From an uncultured Parabacteroides sp. (GTDB lineage: Bacteria > Bacteroidota > Bacteroidia > Bacteroidales > Tannerellaceae): 64,000 bases of DNA. A program made the position numbers and the translations under genes. Below, one piece after another: positions 18,300 through 25,610 of this stretch; the stretch's first letter is position 1, and every line of letters begins with the position of its first letter. The stretch spans positions 1 to 64,000 of the forward strand of contig CAJTMR010000012.1 in assembly GCA_910577325.1 (NCBI GenBank), read 5' to 3'. The notes under the pieces are model-generated. The model worked only from the letters and a program-made list of their open reading frames with translations. It had not been told where the DNA came from and did not search any database.

Positions 18300-18337
18300 T
18301 GTCCAATTCTTTTACAGCATTGTCTAATTTTTGGACA
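18300..18337 (+). promoter_or_regulatory. Two tandem dyads, likely activator-binding sites
   Basis: TGTCTAATTTTTGGACA (18321-18337) is a 17-base dyad with arms TGTCTAA/TTGGACA, one mismatch. TGTCCAATTCTTTTACA (18300-18316) is a weaker copy whose left arm is the exact complement of the good right arm. Their starts are 21 bases apart, two helical turns, and they lie 56-93 bases upstream of the -24 box. This is the layout expected of NtrC-type upstream activating sequences. Confidence 0.7.
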
Positions 18338-18392
18338 CTCGATAAAAAAGATGGTTTTTAAAATCTGTTGAAATTTAGTGTTTTAACTGTTT

Positions 18393-18407
18393 TGGCACGC
18401 TCTTTGC
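18393..18407 (+). promoter_or_regulatory. Sigma-54 (-24/-12) promoter of the TolC-HlyD operon
   Basis: TGGCACGCTCTTTGC matches TGGCACG-N4-TTGC exactly, with GG and GC separated by the required ten bases. It lies 29 bases before the tolC start, so the leader would be short. The adjacent, divergent gene encodes a sigma-54 activator. Confidence 0.93.
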
Positions 18408-18435
18408 TTTTTATCAGGTAGAAAATAACATAGCA

Positions 18436-19770
18436 ATGAAAAAGATCATATTTACAACGGTACTTTCTTTTGCCCTGGCAGCTTCGGTAATGGCGCAGGA
18501 TAAAATATGGAGTTTGGACGAGTGCATGCGATATGCGGTGGAGAATAGTCCGAAGGTGAAGCAGCAGCTTTATATCAATAATACATATAAGGCCGAACAT
18601 CAGTCCGCCATAGCCTCTTTTTTGCCTTCGATCAATACGCAAGTGGATGCGCAATACCGGTTCGGACGTTCTGTTGACCCGGAAACGAATACTTATGTAA
18701 ACACTTCTACCTTTAATAACGGGTATGGGGCATACGCTTCCTTGCCGCTTTTCAAAGGTGGGCAGTTGATTAACCAATGGCGACTGGCAAATGTGAACCG
18801 TCACATGGGAAGAAATGATTTGCAGAAGCAGAAAGATGATTTGGCAATCAGCATAATGGATGCCTTCATTACGGTTGTTTATTATCAGGGACTGGTGAAG
18901 ATGTGTTCCGAAAAATTGGAAGACAGCCAGCGTCTTTTATACAAAACACGCCGCCAGGAAGAATTGGGTTTGAAAGGAAAGGCAGACGTTGCCCAGATCG
19001 AATCGCAGGTAGCCGGTGACGATTACAATCTGACACATCAGCAGAACCTTTATAATACGGCGATGATGACTTTAAAGAACGCGATGAACTATCCGTCGGA
19101 TCTGGCCCTCGATGTCGATACGGTTGTTCCTCCCGTACGGCATATATTGGCCGAGGAATCAGTCAGTGCCATTCAGGATTATGCTATGGCAAACAATCCG
19201 ACCGCTTTACAGGCAGCCTTTCAGTTGAAGACCAGTAAGATGAACTACCTGATAGCAAAAGGCGGATTGCTTCCGTCTCTTTCAATGCAGGTCGGTATCA
19301 GCACCAGTTATTTCGAGAACCTGAAATCGGAAAACGCTCCTGCCGCCTTTAAAAACCAGTTTAAGAATAATCGCGGGGAATATATTTATTTTAGCTTCAG
19401 CTTCCCTCTGTTTGACGGCTTGTCTCGGGTTACCAATATGCGTCGTGCCCGCAACAATGTCCGGATCGCGTATGAAAAGCAGACCGAAACGCTTCGTCAA
19501 TTGCAGAAAGAAGTAGAGCAAGCCGTTCTCGATCGGGAGGGCTATGCTAAAGAAACGATACAGATGGAGAAGAAGGTAAAGGCCGATGCTTTGGCTTATC
19601 AGGTTACTTTGCGTAAATTTGAGGAAGGGTTGATGAGTCCGCTCGATGTGCAGACAAACGCGACGACTTTGTTGAACTCGAAAGCTGATCTTTTACAGAG
19701 GCGTTTGTTGTACACAATGAAATGCCGCCAGGTTGATTATTATAAAGGGCAACCGTTAATCGCAGAATAA
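18436..19770 (+). CDS. TolC family outer membrane efflux protein
   Basis: A 444-residue exported protein. The signal peptide ends at VMAQ (about residue 22), and the mature part is long alpha-helical coiled-coil segments interspersed with beta regions, as in TolC trimers. Family marks include LDECMRYAVENSPKVKQ near residue 30 and KADVAQIESQVAGDDYNL near 183, the internal-repeat position. It forms the outer-membrane duct of a tripartite exporter, with the HlyD-like protein 50 bases downstream as its adaptor. It is under the sigma-54 promoter at 18393-18407. No pump gene follows the pair. Confidence 0.94.
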   Translation: MKKIIFTTVLSFALAASVMAQDKIWSLDECMRYAVENSPKVKQQLYINNTYKAEHQSAIASFLPSINTQVDAQYRFGRSVDPETNTYVNTSTFNNGYGAYASLPLFKGGQLINQWRLANVNRHMGRNDLQKQKDDLAISIMDAFITVVYYQGLVKMCSEKLEDSQRLLYKTRRQEELGLKGKADVAQIESQVAGDDYNLTHQQNLYNTAMMTLKNAMNYPSDLALDVDTVVPPVRHILAEESVSAIQDYAMANNPTALQAAFQLKTSKMNYLIAKGGLLPSLSMQVGISTSYFENLKSENAPAAFKNQFKNNRGEYIYFSFSFPLFDGLSRVTNMRRARNNVRIAYEKQTETLRQLQKEVEQAVLDREGYAKETIQMEKKVKADALAYQVTLRKFEEGLMSPLDVQTNATTLLNSKADLLQRRLLYTMKCRQVDYYKGQPLIAE

Positions 19771-19820
19771 AAGGATAAAATGGATCATTCAATAAGTAAA
19801 TAATAAAAAAACATACAATC

Positions 19821-21071
19821 ATGGATATACAGTTAGAAAAAAAGAAAGGTCTTCAAAAGAAGCATATTCCTTATGTAGCAGGTGGTGCTTTTTTCCTGGT
19901 TTTAGTAGGATGGATCGTTTTCGGTGATCATGCTTCGACGTTGAAAGTGGATGCTCGTGGGGTCAATATCGGGAATGTGACGAAAGAGCAGTTTAACGAT
20001 TTTGTTCGTGTGAACGGCCAGGTACAGCCCATTACGGTTGTGCAGCTCAGCCCGGAAGAGGGCGGTATCGTACAGGAAAAAGTAGTGGAAGAAGGGGCGC
20101 AGGTGAAAAAAGGGGATGTGATCATCCGTCTTTCCAATTCAAACCTTGACTTGCAGATCCTGGACGCCGAAGCGCAGTTGGCTGAAAAGCAGAACTTCCT
20201 TCGTAATACGCAGGTGGCGATGGAGCAGGATAAATTGAACAATCAGTTGGAAAAAGCGCAGTTGGATGTCGATATGACACGCTACCGCCGTGCTTATAAC
20301 CAGCAGAAAAAGTTGTATGAGGAAAACCTGATTGCAAAAGAAGAATTCCTGAAAGCAAAAGAAGACTTTGAGTTGGCAAGTAAGAAATATGATCTGGTCG
20401 TGGAACGTTTGCGTCAGGACTCGATCTCTCGTACGATCCAGATGGACGAAATGGAAACCAGTTTGTCCAACATGCGTAAAAACATCGCTTTGGTGCATGA
20501 ACGCAAGGAGCATTTGAATGTCCGTTCGCAGATCGACGGTGAATTGGGATTGCTGGATGTCGTATTGGGGCAGAATGTTTCCGCCGGACAGAAGATCGGG
20601 CAGATAAACGACTTGTCGGACTATAAGATCGAAGCTTTGATCGACGAACATTATATCGACCGCGTGAAAAAGGGATTATCCGCAACATTCGAGCGCCAGG
20701 GTTCGGATTTTGAATTGAACGTACGCAAGGTCTATCCGGAAGTGCGTGACGGTAAGTTCCGTACGGATTTCGTCTTCACCGGAGAACGTCCGGATAATAT
20801 CCGTAGCGGACAGACCTATTACATTAACCTTGAACTCGGGCAGCCGACGGAAAGCATCATTATCCCGCGCGGAACCTTCTTCCAGAGCACAGGCGGCAGT
20901 TGGATATTCGTCCTTGACAAAGACGGCAAGAAAGCATATCGCCGCAAGATCAAGATCGGCCGCCAGAACCCGCAATATTATGAAGTTATCGATGGCCTCG
21001 AAGCCGGCGAGAAGGTAATCGTTTCCAGCTATGAAAGCTATAAGGACAACGAGGTGCTGGTACTGGAATAA
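19821..21071 (+). CDS. HlyD/MacA-like periplasmic adaptor protein
   Basis: A 416-residue membrane-fusion protein anchored by one N-terminal transmembrane helix (about residues 18-35, no lipobox). It has a lipoyl-type half-motif EGGIVQEKVVEEGAQVKKGD near 80, a long coiled-coil hairpin rich in Gln, Glu and Lys (about 105-225), the second lipoyl half (LGLLDVVLGQNVSAGQKIGQ) and a beta-barrel domain. Such adaptors bridge TolC to an inner-membrane pump; in related loci ABC ATPase and FtsX-like permease genes normally follow. Here only non-coding DNA follows, so the pump must be encoded elsewhere or has been lost. Confidence 0.93.
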   Translation: MDIQLEKKKGLQKKHIPYVAGGAFFLVLVGWIVFGDHASTLKVDARGVNIGNVTKEQFNDFVRVNGQVQPITVVQLSPEEGGIVQEKVVEEGAQVKKGDVIIRLSNSNLDLQILDAEAQLAEKQNFLRNTQVAMEQDKLNNQLEKAQLDVDMTRYRRAYNQQKKLYEENLIAKEEFLKAKEDFELASKKYDLVVERLRQDSISRTIQMDEMETSLSNMRKNIALVHERKEHLNVRSQIDGELGLLDVVLGQNVSAGQKIGQINDLSDYKIEALIDEHYIDRVKKGLSATFERQGSDFELNVRKVYPEVRDGKFRTDFVFTGERPDNIRSGQTYYINLELGQPTESIIIPRGTFFQSTGGSWIFVLDKDGKKAYRRKIKIGRQNPQYYEVIDGLEAGEKVIVSSYESYKDNEVLVLE

Positions 21072-21594
21072 TTTGAATGCAAATTTGTAATAAAAAGTTA
21101 GCGATAAAAAGTGATGATAAAATGGAGGAGTGGTTAGTAACCGGGGCAACCGCTCCAAAATCATAAAGCATCCATCTGTTTTCGCCACCGATACGGACTA
21201 ATCATATAATGTTTTTGCAAAAACAACTATCATACTATCATATTCACTTGTATATTATTTTAAACCAATGTGTTATGGCATGATAGTTGCCGTTTTGACC
21301 TATCATTCACCTGTCATAACCATCATGGTGAAAAACGATAACATGCTGTGTATCAATTATACGACAAAAACAGAGACCGTCCGGGAACAGGTGCAAAACA
21401 TGTTAAAACAGCTTCTTTTTTCATCAAGACAGGCTTTTCTTTTGTCAAAAACGGCTTGCAGAGCTGCTTGAGACCCGGGCGCGGGAGAGGTGCGGACCCG
21501 GGTCTGCGCCGATGTTTATCCGACATGTTGTATGCGCTTTTATGCCTTGTTTTTGCATTTTTTTCGGCGATGGCTATTTTTTGTAAAATAAAAA
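21072..21594. other. 523-base gene-free gap with several small repeats
   Basis: Three structures stand out. A hairpin with nine-base arms (21127-21135 and 21148-21156, one G-U pair) lies soon after the HlyD-like gene and may end its transcript, although no T-run follows. ACTATCAT occurs twice in direct repeat (21226-21241), and AACTATCAT (21225-21233) reappears inverted as ATGATAGTT (21280-21288). A GC-rich dyad AGACCCGGG/CCCGGGTCT (21471-21479, 21497-21505) stands out from the AT-rich surroundings. I see no convincing coding sequence or structured RNA. Confidence 0.55.
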
Positions 21595-22542
21595 TCAAAT
21601 TATCAATTGAGTAAAGGATTTTGCATATCCTTTGCGGAAATCTTCTATAATCTCTTTCATGACTTCGGCTGCCGTCTGTGTTTCCCGGAATAAGGATGCG
21701 ACTTGTCCGATCTCTAATTCGCCTTCCTCCAGGTCGCCTTCGAAAATGCCTTTTTTGGCGCGGCCTTTTCCTAACAGTCCTTTCATTTCCTCGGCGGACG
21801 CGCCACGGGCTTCGGCCTCTTCGACGGCAGTTGTGAAACCTCCTTTTACTAAGCGGGTGGGAGAGAGTTTCTTCAACAAGAGCTTTGTGTCGCCTTCGTT
21901 CAGGTTGAGGCACAATTGCTTGAAGTTCTCATGTGCGGAACTTTCTTTCGTCAGGGCGAAACGCGTACCGATCTGGACTCCTTCGGCTCCGAGAGCGAAA
22001 GTAGCCAACATGGCGCTACCTGTTCCAATCCCTCCGGCTGCCATTAGCGGGAGAGAGGTGGCGCGGCGTACGGCAGGGATCAGGCAAAGAGTCGTTGTCT
22101 CTTCGCGGCCGTTATGCCCGCCGGCTTCAAAACCTTCGGCGACTACGGCGTCAACGCCGGCTTGTTCACATTTGACGGCGAACTTGGAACTGCTGACGAC
22201 ATGGGCGACTTTCATTCCGTGTTCTTTCAGAAATCCTGTCCATGTTTTAGGGTTGCCGGCAGAGGTGAAAACGATCTTTACACCTTCTTCTATCAGTATG
22301 TTCATCAGAGTATCGATCTCCGGGTACATCAAAGGGACATTTACGCCAAAAGGTTTGCCGGTGGCAGCCTGGCATTTGCGGATATGTTCGCGTAAAACGT
22401 CCGGATGCATGGAGCCTGCACCGATCAATCCGAGGCCGCCTGCATTGCTGACCGCCGAAGCGAGCCGCCAACCGCTGCACCAAACCATTCCGCCTTGTAT
22501 TATCGGGTATTGAATACCGAAAAGTTGACAAATTCTATTCAT
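21595..22542 (-). CDS. Nitronate monooxygenase / FabK-like flavoprotein
   Basis: A 315-residue TIM-barrel FMN protein of the NPD/enoyl-ACP reductase II family. Marks are IQYPIIQGGMVWCSGWRLAS at the N terminus, AGGLGLIGAGSM near residue 35, EGFEAGGHNGRE near 138 and MAAGGIGTG near 170, which hold the FMN phosphate. The family contains nitroalkane-oxidising enzymes and FabK, the enoyl-ACP reductase of fatty-acid synthesis, and sequence inspection alone does not separate them. The presence of GGHNG favours a FabK/NMO class I type fold. It is monocistronic and divergent from the first M3 peptidase gene. Confidence 0.85.
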   Translation of the reverse strand: MNRICQLFGIQYPIIQGGMVWCSGWRLASAVSNAGGLGLIGAGSMHPDVLREHIRKCQAATGKPFGVNVPLMYPEIDTLMNILIEEGVKIVFTSAGNPKTWTGFLKEHGMKVAHVVSSSKFAVKCEQAGVDAVVAEGFEAGGHNGREETTTLCLIPAVRRATSLPLMAAGGIGTGSAMLATFALGAEGVQIGTRFALTKESSAHENFKQLCLNLNEGDTKLLLKKLSPTRLVKGGFTTAVEEAEARGASAEEMKGLLGKGRAKKGIFEGDLEEGELEIGQVASLFRETQTAAEVMKEIIEDFRKGYAKSFTQLII

Positions 22543-22614
22543 ATTTATCTTCTATTTAGTTCGTGTAAATTGCAATATTAGTAAAATATACGGCTTATTT
22601 TCATCAACTATAGC

Positions 22615-22622
22615 TATATTTG
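22615..22622 (+). promoter_or_regulatory. Promoter -7 element for the first M3 peptidase gene
   Basis: TATATTTG matches TAnnTTTG, 57 bases before the ATG at 22679. A -33 box is not clear. Confidence 0.5.
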
Positions 22623-22678
22623 CGACTTATCACAAGTTTTAAGTAAAGGTTATTATTCCCTTTAATAGTTATAAATTT

Positions 22679-24799
22679 ATGAACAAGGTACTTATGGCTG
22701 CCGGCTTGGCAGTTGTTTTAGGAGCATGTAACTCATCAAAGAAAAGCGATGTGGCTGACACTTCTTCCGTGAATCCTTTCTTTATTGAGTACACGACACC
22801 GTTCGGTGTCCCTCCTTTTGAACAAATCAGAGTAGAACATTACAAACCTGCCTTCTTGAAAGGCATGAAGGAACAAACGGCGGAAATAGAAGCGATCGTA
22901 AACAATCCCGATGAAGCTACTTTCGAGAATACGATCGTCGCATTGGACCGTAGCGGGGAGCTGCTCACAAAAGTTGCTTATGCTTTCAGTGGGCAGGCAA
23001 GCGTCAACACGAATGACGAAATCCAAGCACTTGAACAGGAATTGTCTCCGTTGCTTTCCAAACACTCGGACGATATCAGCCTGAATCCGAAACTTTTTGC
23101 CCGTGTAAAATCAGTATATGAGAATCAGGCAAAGTTGAACCTGGACAAGGAACAGAAGAAGTTGCTCGAAGAAACCTACAAAGGGTTCGTCCGTGATGGT
23201 GCTAACCTGGATGCGGGCAAACAGGCGGAACTTCGTAAACTGAATGAACAGATTTCCATGCTGGAACTGACGTTTGGGCAGAATTCGCTGAAAGAAACGA
23301 ATGCTTTCCAGTTGGTTGTCGATAAGAAGGAAGACCTTTCCGGCCTGCCCGAAACTTTGATTGCGGCTGCGGCCGCTACGGCCAAGGATGCCGGGATGGA
23401 GGGAAAGTGGGTTTTCACGTTACATAATCCGAGTGTGATGCCTTTTCTGCAATATGCCGACAATCGTGCCTTGCGTGAGAAAATCTATAATGCCTATGTT
23501 TGTCGCGGTAACAACAACAACGCAAACGACAATAAGGACGTGATCAAAAAGTTGGTTGCCGCCCGTTTGGAAAAGGCTAAATTGTTGGGTTATGAAGACT
23601 TTGCCGCATACGTGTTGGAAGAAAACATGGCAAAGGACGAAAAGAACGTCTACGATTTGTTGAACAAGATCTGGGTTCCGGCACTTGCCAAGGCCAAAGA
23701 AGAACTGGCGGATATTAATGCTGAGATCAAGAAAGAAGGCGGCGATTTTGAAGCGGAAGCTTGGGACTGGCGCTACTATTTCGAAAAGGCCAAGAAAGCC
23801 AAGTTCGATCTGGATGAGAATGAAGTCCGCCCGTACTTGGAGCTGAATAATGTTCGGGAGGGGGCTTTCTATGTGGCAAACAAACTGTACGGCATTACGT
23901 TTATCCCGTTGCAGAACATGCCGCTTCCCGATCCGGATGCGCAGGTTTTCGAATGCAAGGATAAGGACGGTACGTCTTTGGGCGTGCTTTATATGGACTT
24001 CTTTACCCGTCCGGGAAAGGGCGGTGGTGCTTGGTGCGGCGGTTATCGCGACCAGGCATATCAGAATGGCAAACGCGTGGCTCCGGTTGTAACGACTGTA
24101 TTCAATTTCAGTAAGCCGGCTGACGGACAACCTGCCCTGTTGAGTGCCGACGAAGCTGAAACGGTCTTTCATGAGTTCGGGCATGCCTTGAACGGATTGT
24201 TTGCTGATGTTCATTATAATGGTGTTTCCGGTGTTCCCCGTGATTTCGTAGAGCTTCCTTCGCAAGTGATGGAGCACTGGGTGTTTGAACCGGAAGTATT
24301 GAAAGTCTATGCCAAACATCATGAAACAGGCGAGGTGATCCCGCAGGCTATTGTCGATAAGATGGTCAAGAGCGGTAAATACGGACAGGGATTTGCAACA
24401 ACCGAATATGTCGCTGCATCTTTATTGGATATGGATTATCATGTATTGAAGGAGGTTACTGCCGGTTTCGATGTCGAATCGTTCGAAGCAAAAGTGATGG
24501 GTGGCCGCGGCTTGATCCGCCAGATTCCGCCTCGGTATCGTTCGACCTATTTCGGGCATACGATGGAAGGTGGTTACACAGCCGGTTATTACAGCTATAT
24601 TTGGGCAGAAGTGCTGGATTGCGACGCATTCGAAGCCTTCAAGGAAACTGGCGACATCTTCAATCCTGAAGTGGCCGGCAAGTTCCGTTCCTATGTCCTG
24701 TCGCCGGGTGGCATTGATGAAGGCATGGTCATGTATAAAAACTTCCGTGGCAAGGAGCCGAGTATCGCCCCGTTACTCCGGAATCGGGGTTTGAAATAA
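22679..24799 (+). CDS. M3 family metallopeptidase lipoprotein, copy 1 (Dcp-like)
   Basis: A 706-residue zinc peptidase of the oligopeptidase A/dipeptidyl carboxypeptidase family. The catalytic HEFGH is at residues 498-502, followed by the distal Glu in DFVELPSQ and the GYYSYIWAEVL substrate-domain motif. An N-terminal lipoprotein signal ends at LGAC (about residue 16), so the enzyme is membrane-anchored outside the cytoplasm and probably trims peptides in the periplasm. A close paralogue follows 811 bases downstream. A clear hairpin terminator ends this gene, so the two copies are separate transcripts. Confidence 0.95.
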   Translation: MNKVLMAAGLAVVLGACNSSKKSDVADTSSVNPFFIEYTTPFGVPPFEQIRVEHYKPAFLKGMKEQTAEIEAIVNNPDEATFENTIVALDRSGELLTKVAYAFSGQASVNTNDEIQALEQELSPLLSKHSDDISLNPKLFARVKSVYENQAKLNLDKEQKKLLEETYKGFVRDGANLDAGKQAELRKLNEQISMLELTFGQNSLKETNAFQLVVDKKEDLSGLPETLIAAAAATAKDAGMEGKWVFTLHNPSVMPFLQYADNRALREKIYNAYVCRGNNNNANDNKDVIKKLVAARLEKAKLLGYEDFAAYVLEENMAKDEKNVYDLLNKIWVPALAKAKEELADINAEIKKEGGDFEAEAWDWRYYFEKAKKAKFDLDENEVRPYLELNNVREGAFYVANKLYGITFIPLQNMPLPDPDAQVFECKDKDGTSLGVLYMDFFTRPGKGGGAWCGGYRDQAYQNGKRVAPVVTTVFNFSKPADGQPALLSADEAETVFHEFGHALNGLFADVHYNGVSGVPRDFVELPSQVMEHWVFEPEVLKVYAKHHETGEVIPQAIVDKMVKSGKYGQGFATTEYVAASLLDMDYHVLKEVTAGFDVESFEAKVMGGRGLIRQIPPRYRSTYFGHTMEGGYTAGYYSYIWAEVLDCDAFEAFKETGDIFNPEVAGKFRSYVLSPGGIDEGMVMYKNFRGKEPSIAPLLRNRGLK

Positions 24800-24819
24800 G
24801 AATAATATTTTATTTGACG

Positions 24820-24861
24820 AAAGGGGCTGTGTCGTGATCAATTACGAAGCAGCCCCTTTTT
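24820..24861 (+). terminator. Hairpin terminator after M3 copy 1
   Basis: Stem AAAGGGGCTG (24820-24829) pairs with CAGCCCCTTT (24850-24859), followed by two more Ts; an inner TCGT/ACGA pair extends it. It lies 20 bases after the stop codon. Confidence 0.8.
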
Positions 24862-25101
24862 GGGATCAAGCCAAAAGTAACATGCCCCTTCCTTTTTTAT
24901 CCTGCTCCGGGGAGGGGGTTATTGTATAATATCGTTTCGTTAACAACAAAACACATTCTTTGGGAATAGCTGTAAATTCCGGTTCTACATCGAAAAAAAA
25001 GGGCTTTCTACCATGAGGTGCGCGGTTTTTCACAATGAAGACGGTCACCATCGCCGTGAGTTGCCGGGATCATAGACAATGAAGACGGTCACCATGGTAA
25101 C

Positions 25102-25135
25102 GAAGACGGTCTTCACAGCGATGAAGACCGTCTTC
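25102..25135. repeat. 14-bp perfect hairpin built from a GAAGAC repeat family
   Basis: Arms 25102-25115 and 25122-25135 are exact reverse complements with a 6-base loop. Each arm also contains a 13-base palindrome of its own (GAAGACGGTCTTC and GAAGACCGTCTTC). Two further copies of the CAATGAAGACGGTCACCAT unit lie upstream at 25033-25051 and 25077-25095, exactly 44 bases apart. No T-run follows, so it is not an ordinary terminator. Confidence 0.75.
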
Positions 25136-25554
25136 ATGACGGCAAAGGGGCAAATCTCTTTTGAGATATTCAGGACTGCGGCAACATTTGTTTGCTATAG
25201 GCGATTCTCCGGGAGTTCAGTTTTTCCATAATGTCAGGATTTTTTGCTTTCCGATAACAAAAGGATCTTGTTTTTTGATTTCCTGCCGTGCCCGTTTTGT
25301 CGGTTGCTTATTAATTCCGGTCTGAAAGAGGAAAATGTCAGACACGGATCGTCCCGGGTTTCATTCCAAATAAAAAAACGTCCCAATAAGGGGTTATTGT
25401 TTGTTCTGCTACATAACGAAAGGGGATATGTGCAATTTGACATACCTTCTTTGTTTTGTGGGTATTGAAGGGGGTATTGAACCTGTGTCGGTCGAGGCTT
25501 TGATATCTGTCTGACTAAAAAATGTTAAAGGAAACGAGATCGAAAGATATTACC

Positions 25555-25562
25555 TATTTTTG
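25555..25562 (+). promoter_or_regulatory. Promoter -7 element for the second M3 peptidase gene
   Basis: TATTTTTG matches TAnnTTTG, 49 bases before the ATG at 25611; no obvious -33 box. Confidence 0.45.
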
Positions 25563-25610
25563 TAGTGATTATGAGAATAGCTATTTATTCATATTAAACC
25601 AAGAAAAAGA

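Larger units (their letters stand above)
24862..25610. other. Repeat-rich gene-free gap between the M3 copies
   Basis: About 750 bases without a credible gene. The motif GAAGACGGTC occurs at 25037, 25081 and 25102, and a complementary copy makes a hairpin (see separate entry). The stretch around 24900-25030 reads in one minus-strand frame as a low-complexity peptide that looks like a translated non-coding dispersed repeat, so I do not call a gene. The last 60 bases carry the promoter for M3 copy 2. Confidence 0.55.

Noticed and set aside
21127..21156. tRNA-like structure in the gap after the HlyD-like gene
   Set aside because: Only one stem-loop is present; no cloverleaf arms, T-loop consensus or CCA end could be found.
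23420..24322. 300-codon minus-strand frame inside M3 copy 1
   Set aside because: Antisense shadow of a peptidase gene with intact zinc site; no motif of its own.
24866..25051. Short minus-strand open frame of 61 codons
   Set aside because: Low-complexity peptide in a repeat-rich gap just behind a terminator; no start context or promoter, and it looks like translated intergenic repeat.
25033..25135. Repeats as a CRISPR array
   Set aside because: Only two full unit copies, spacing irregular after the second, no cas genes in the window.
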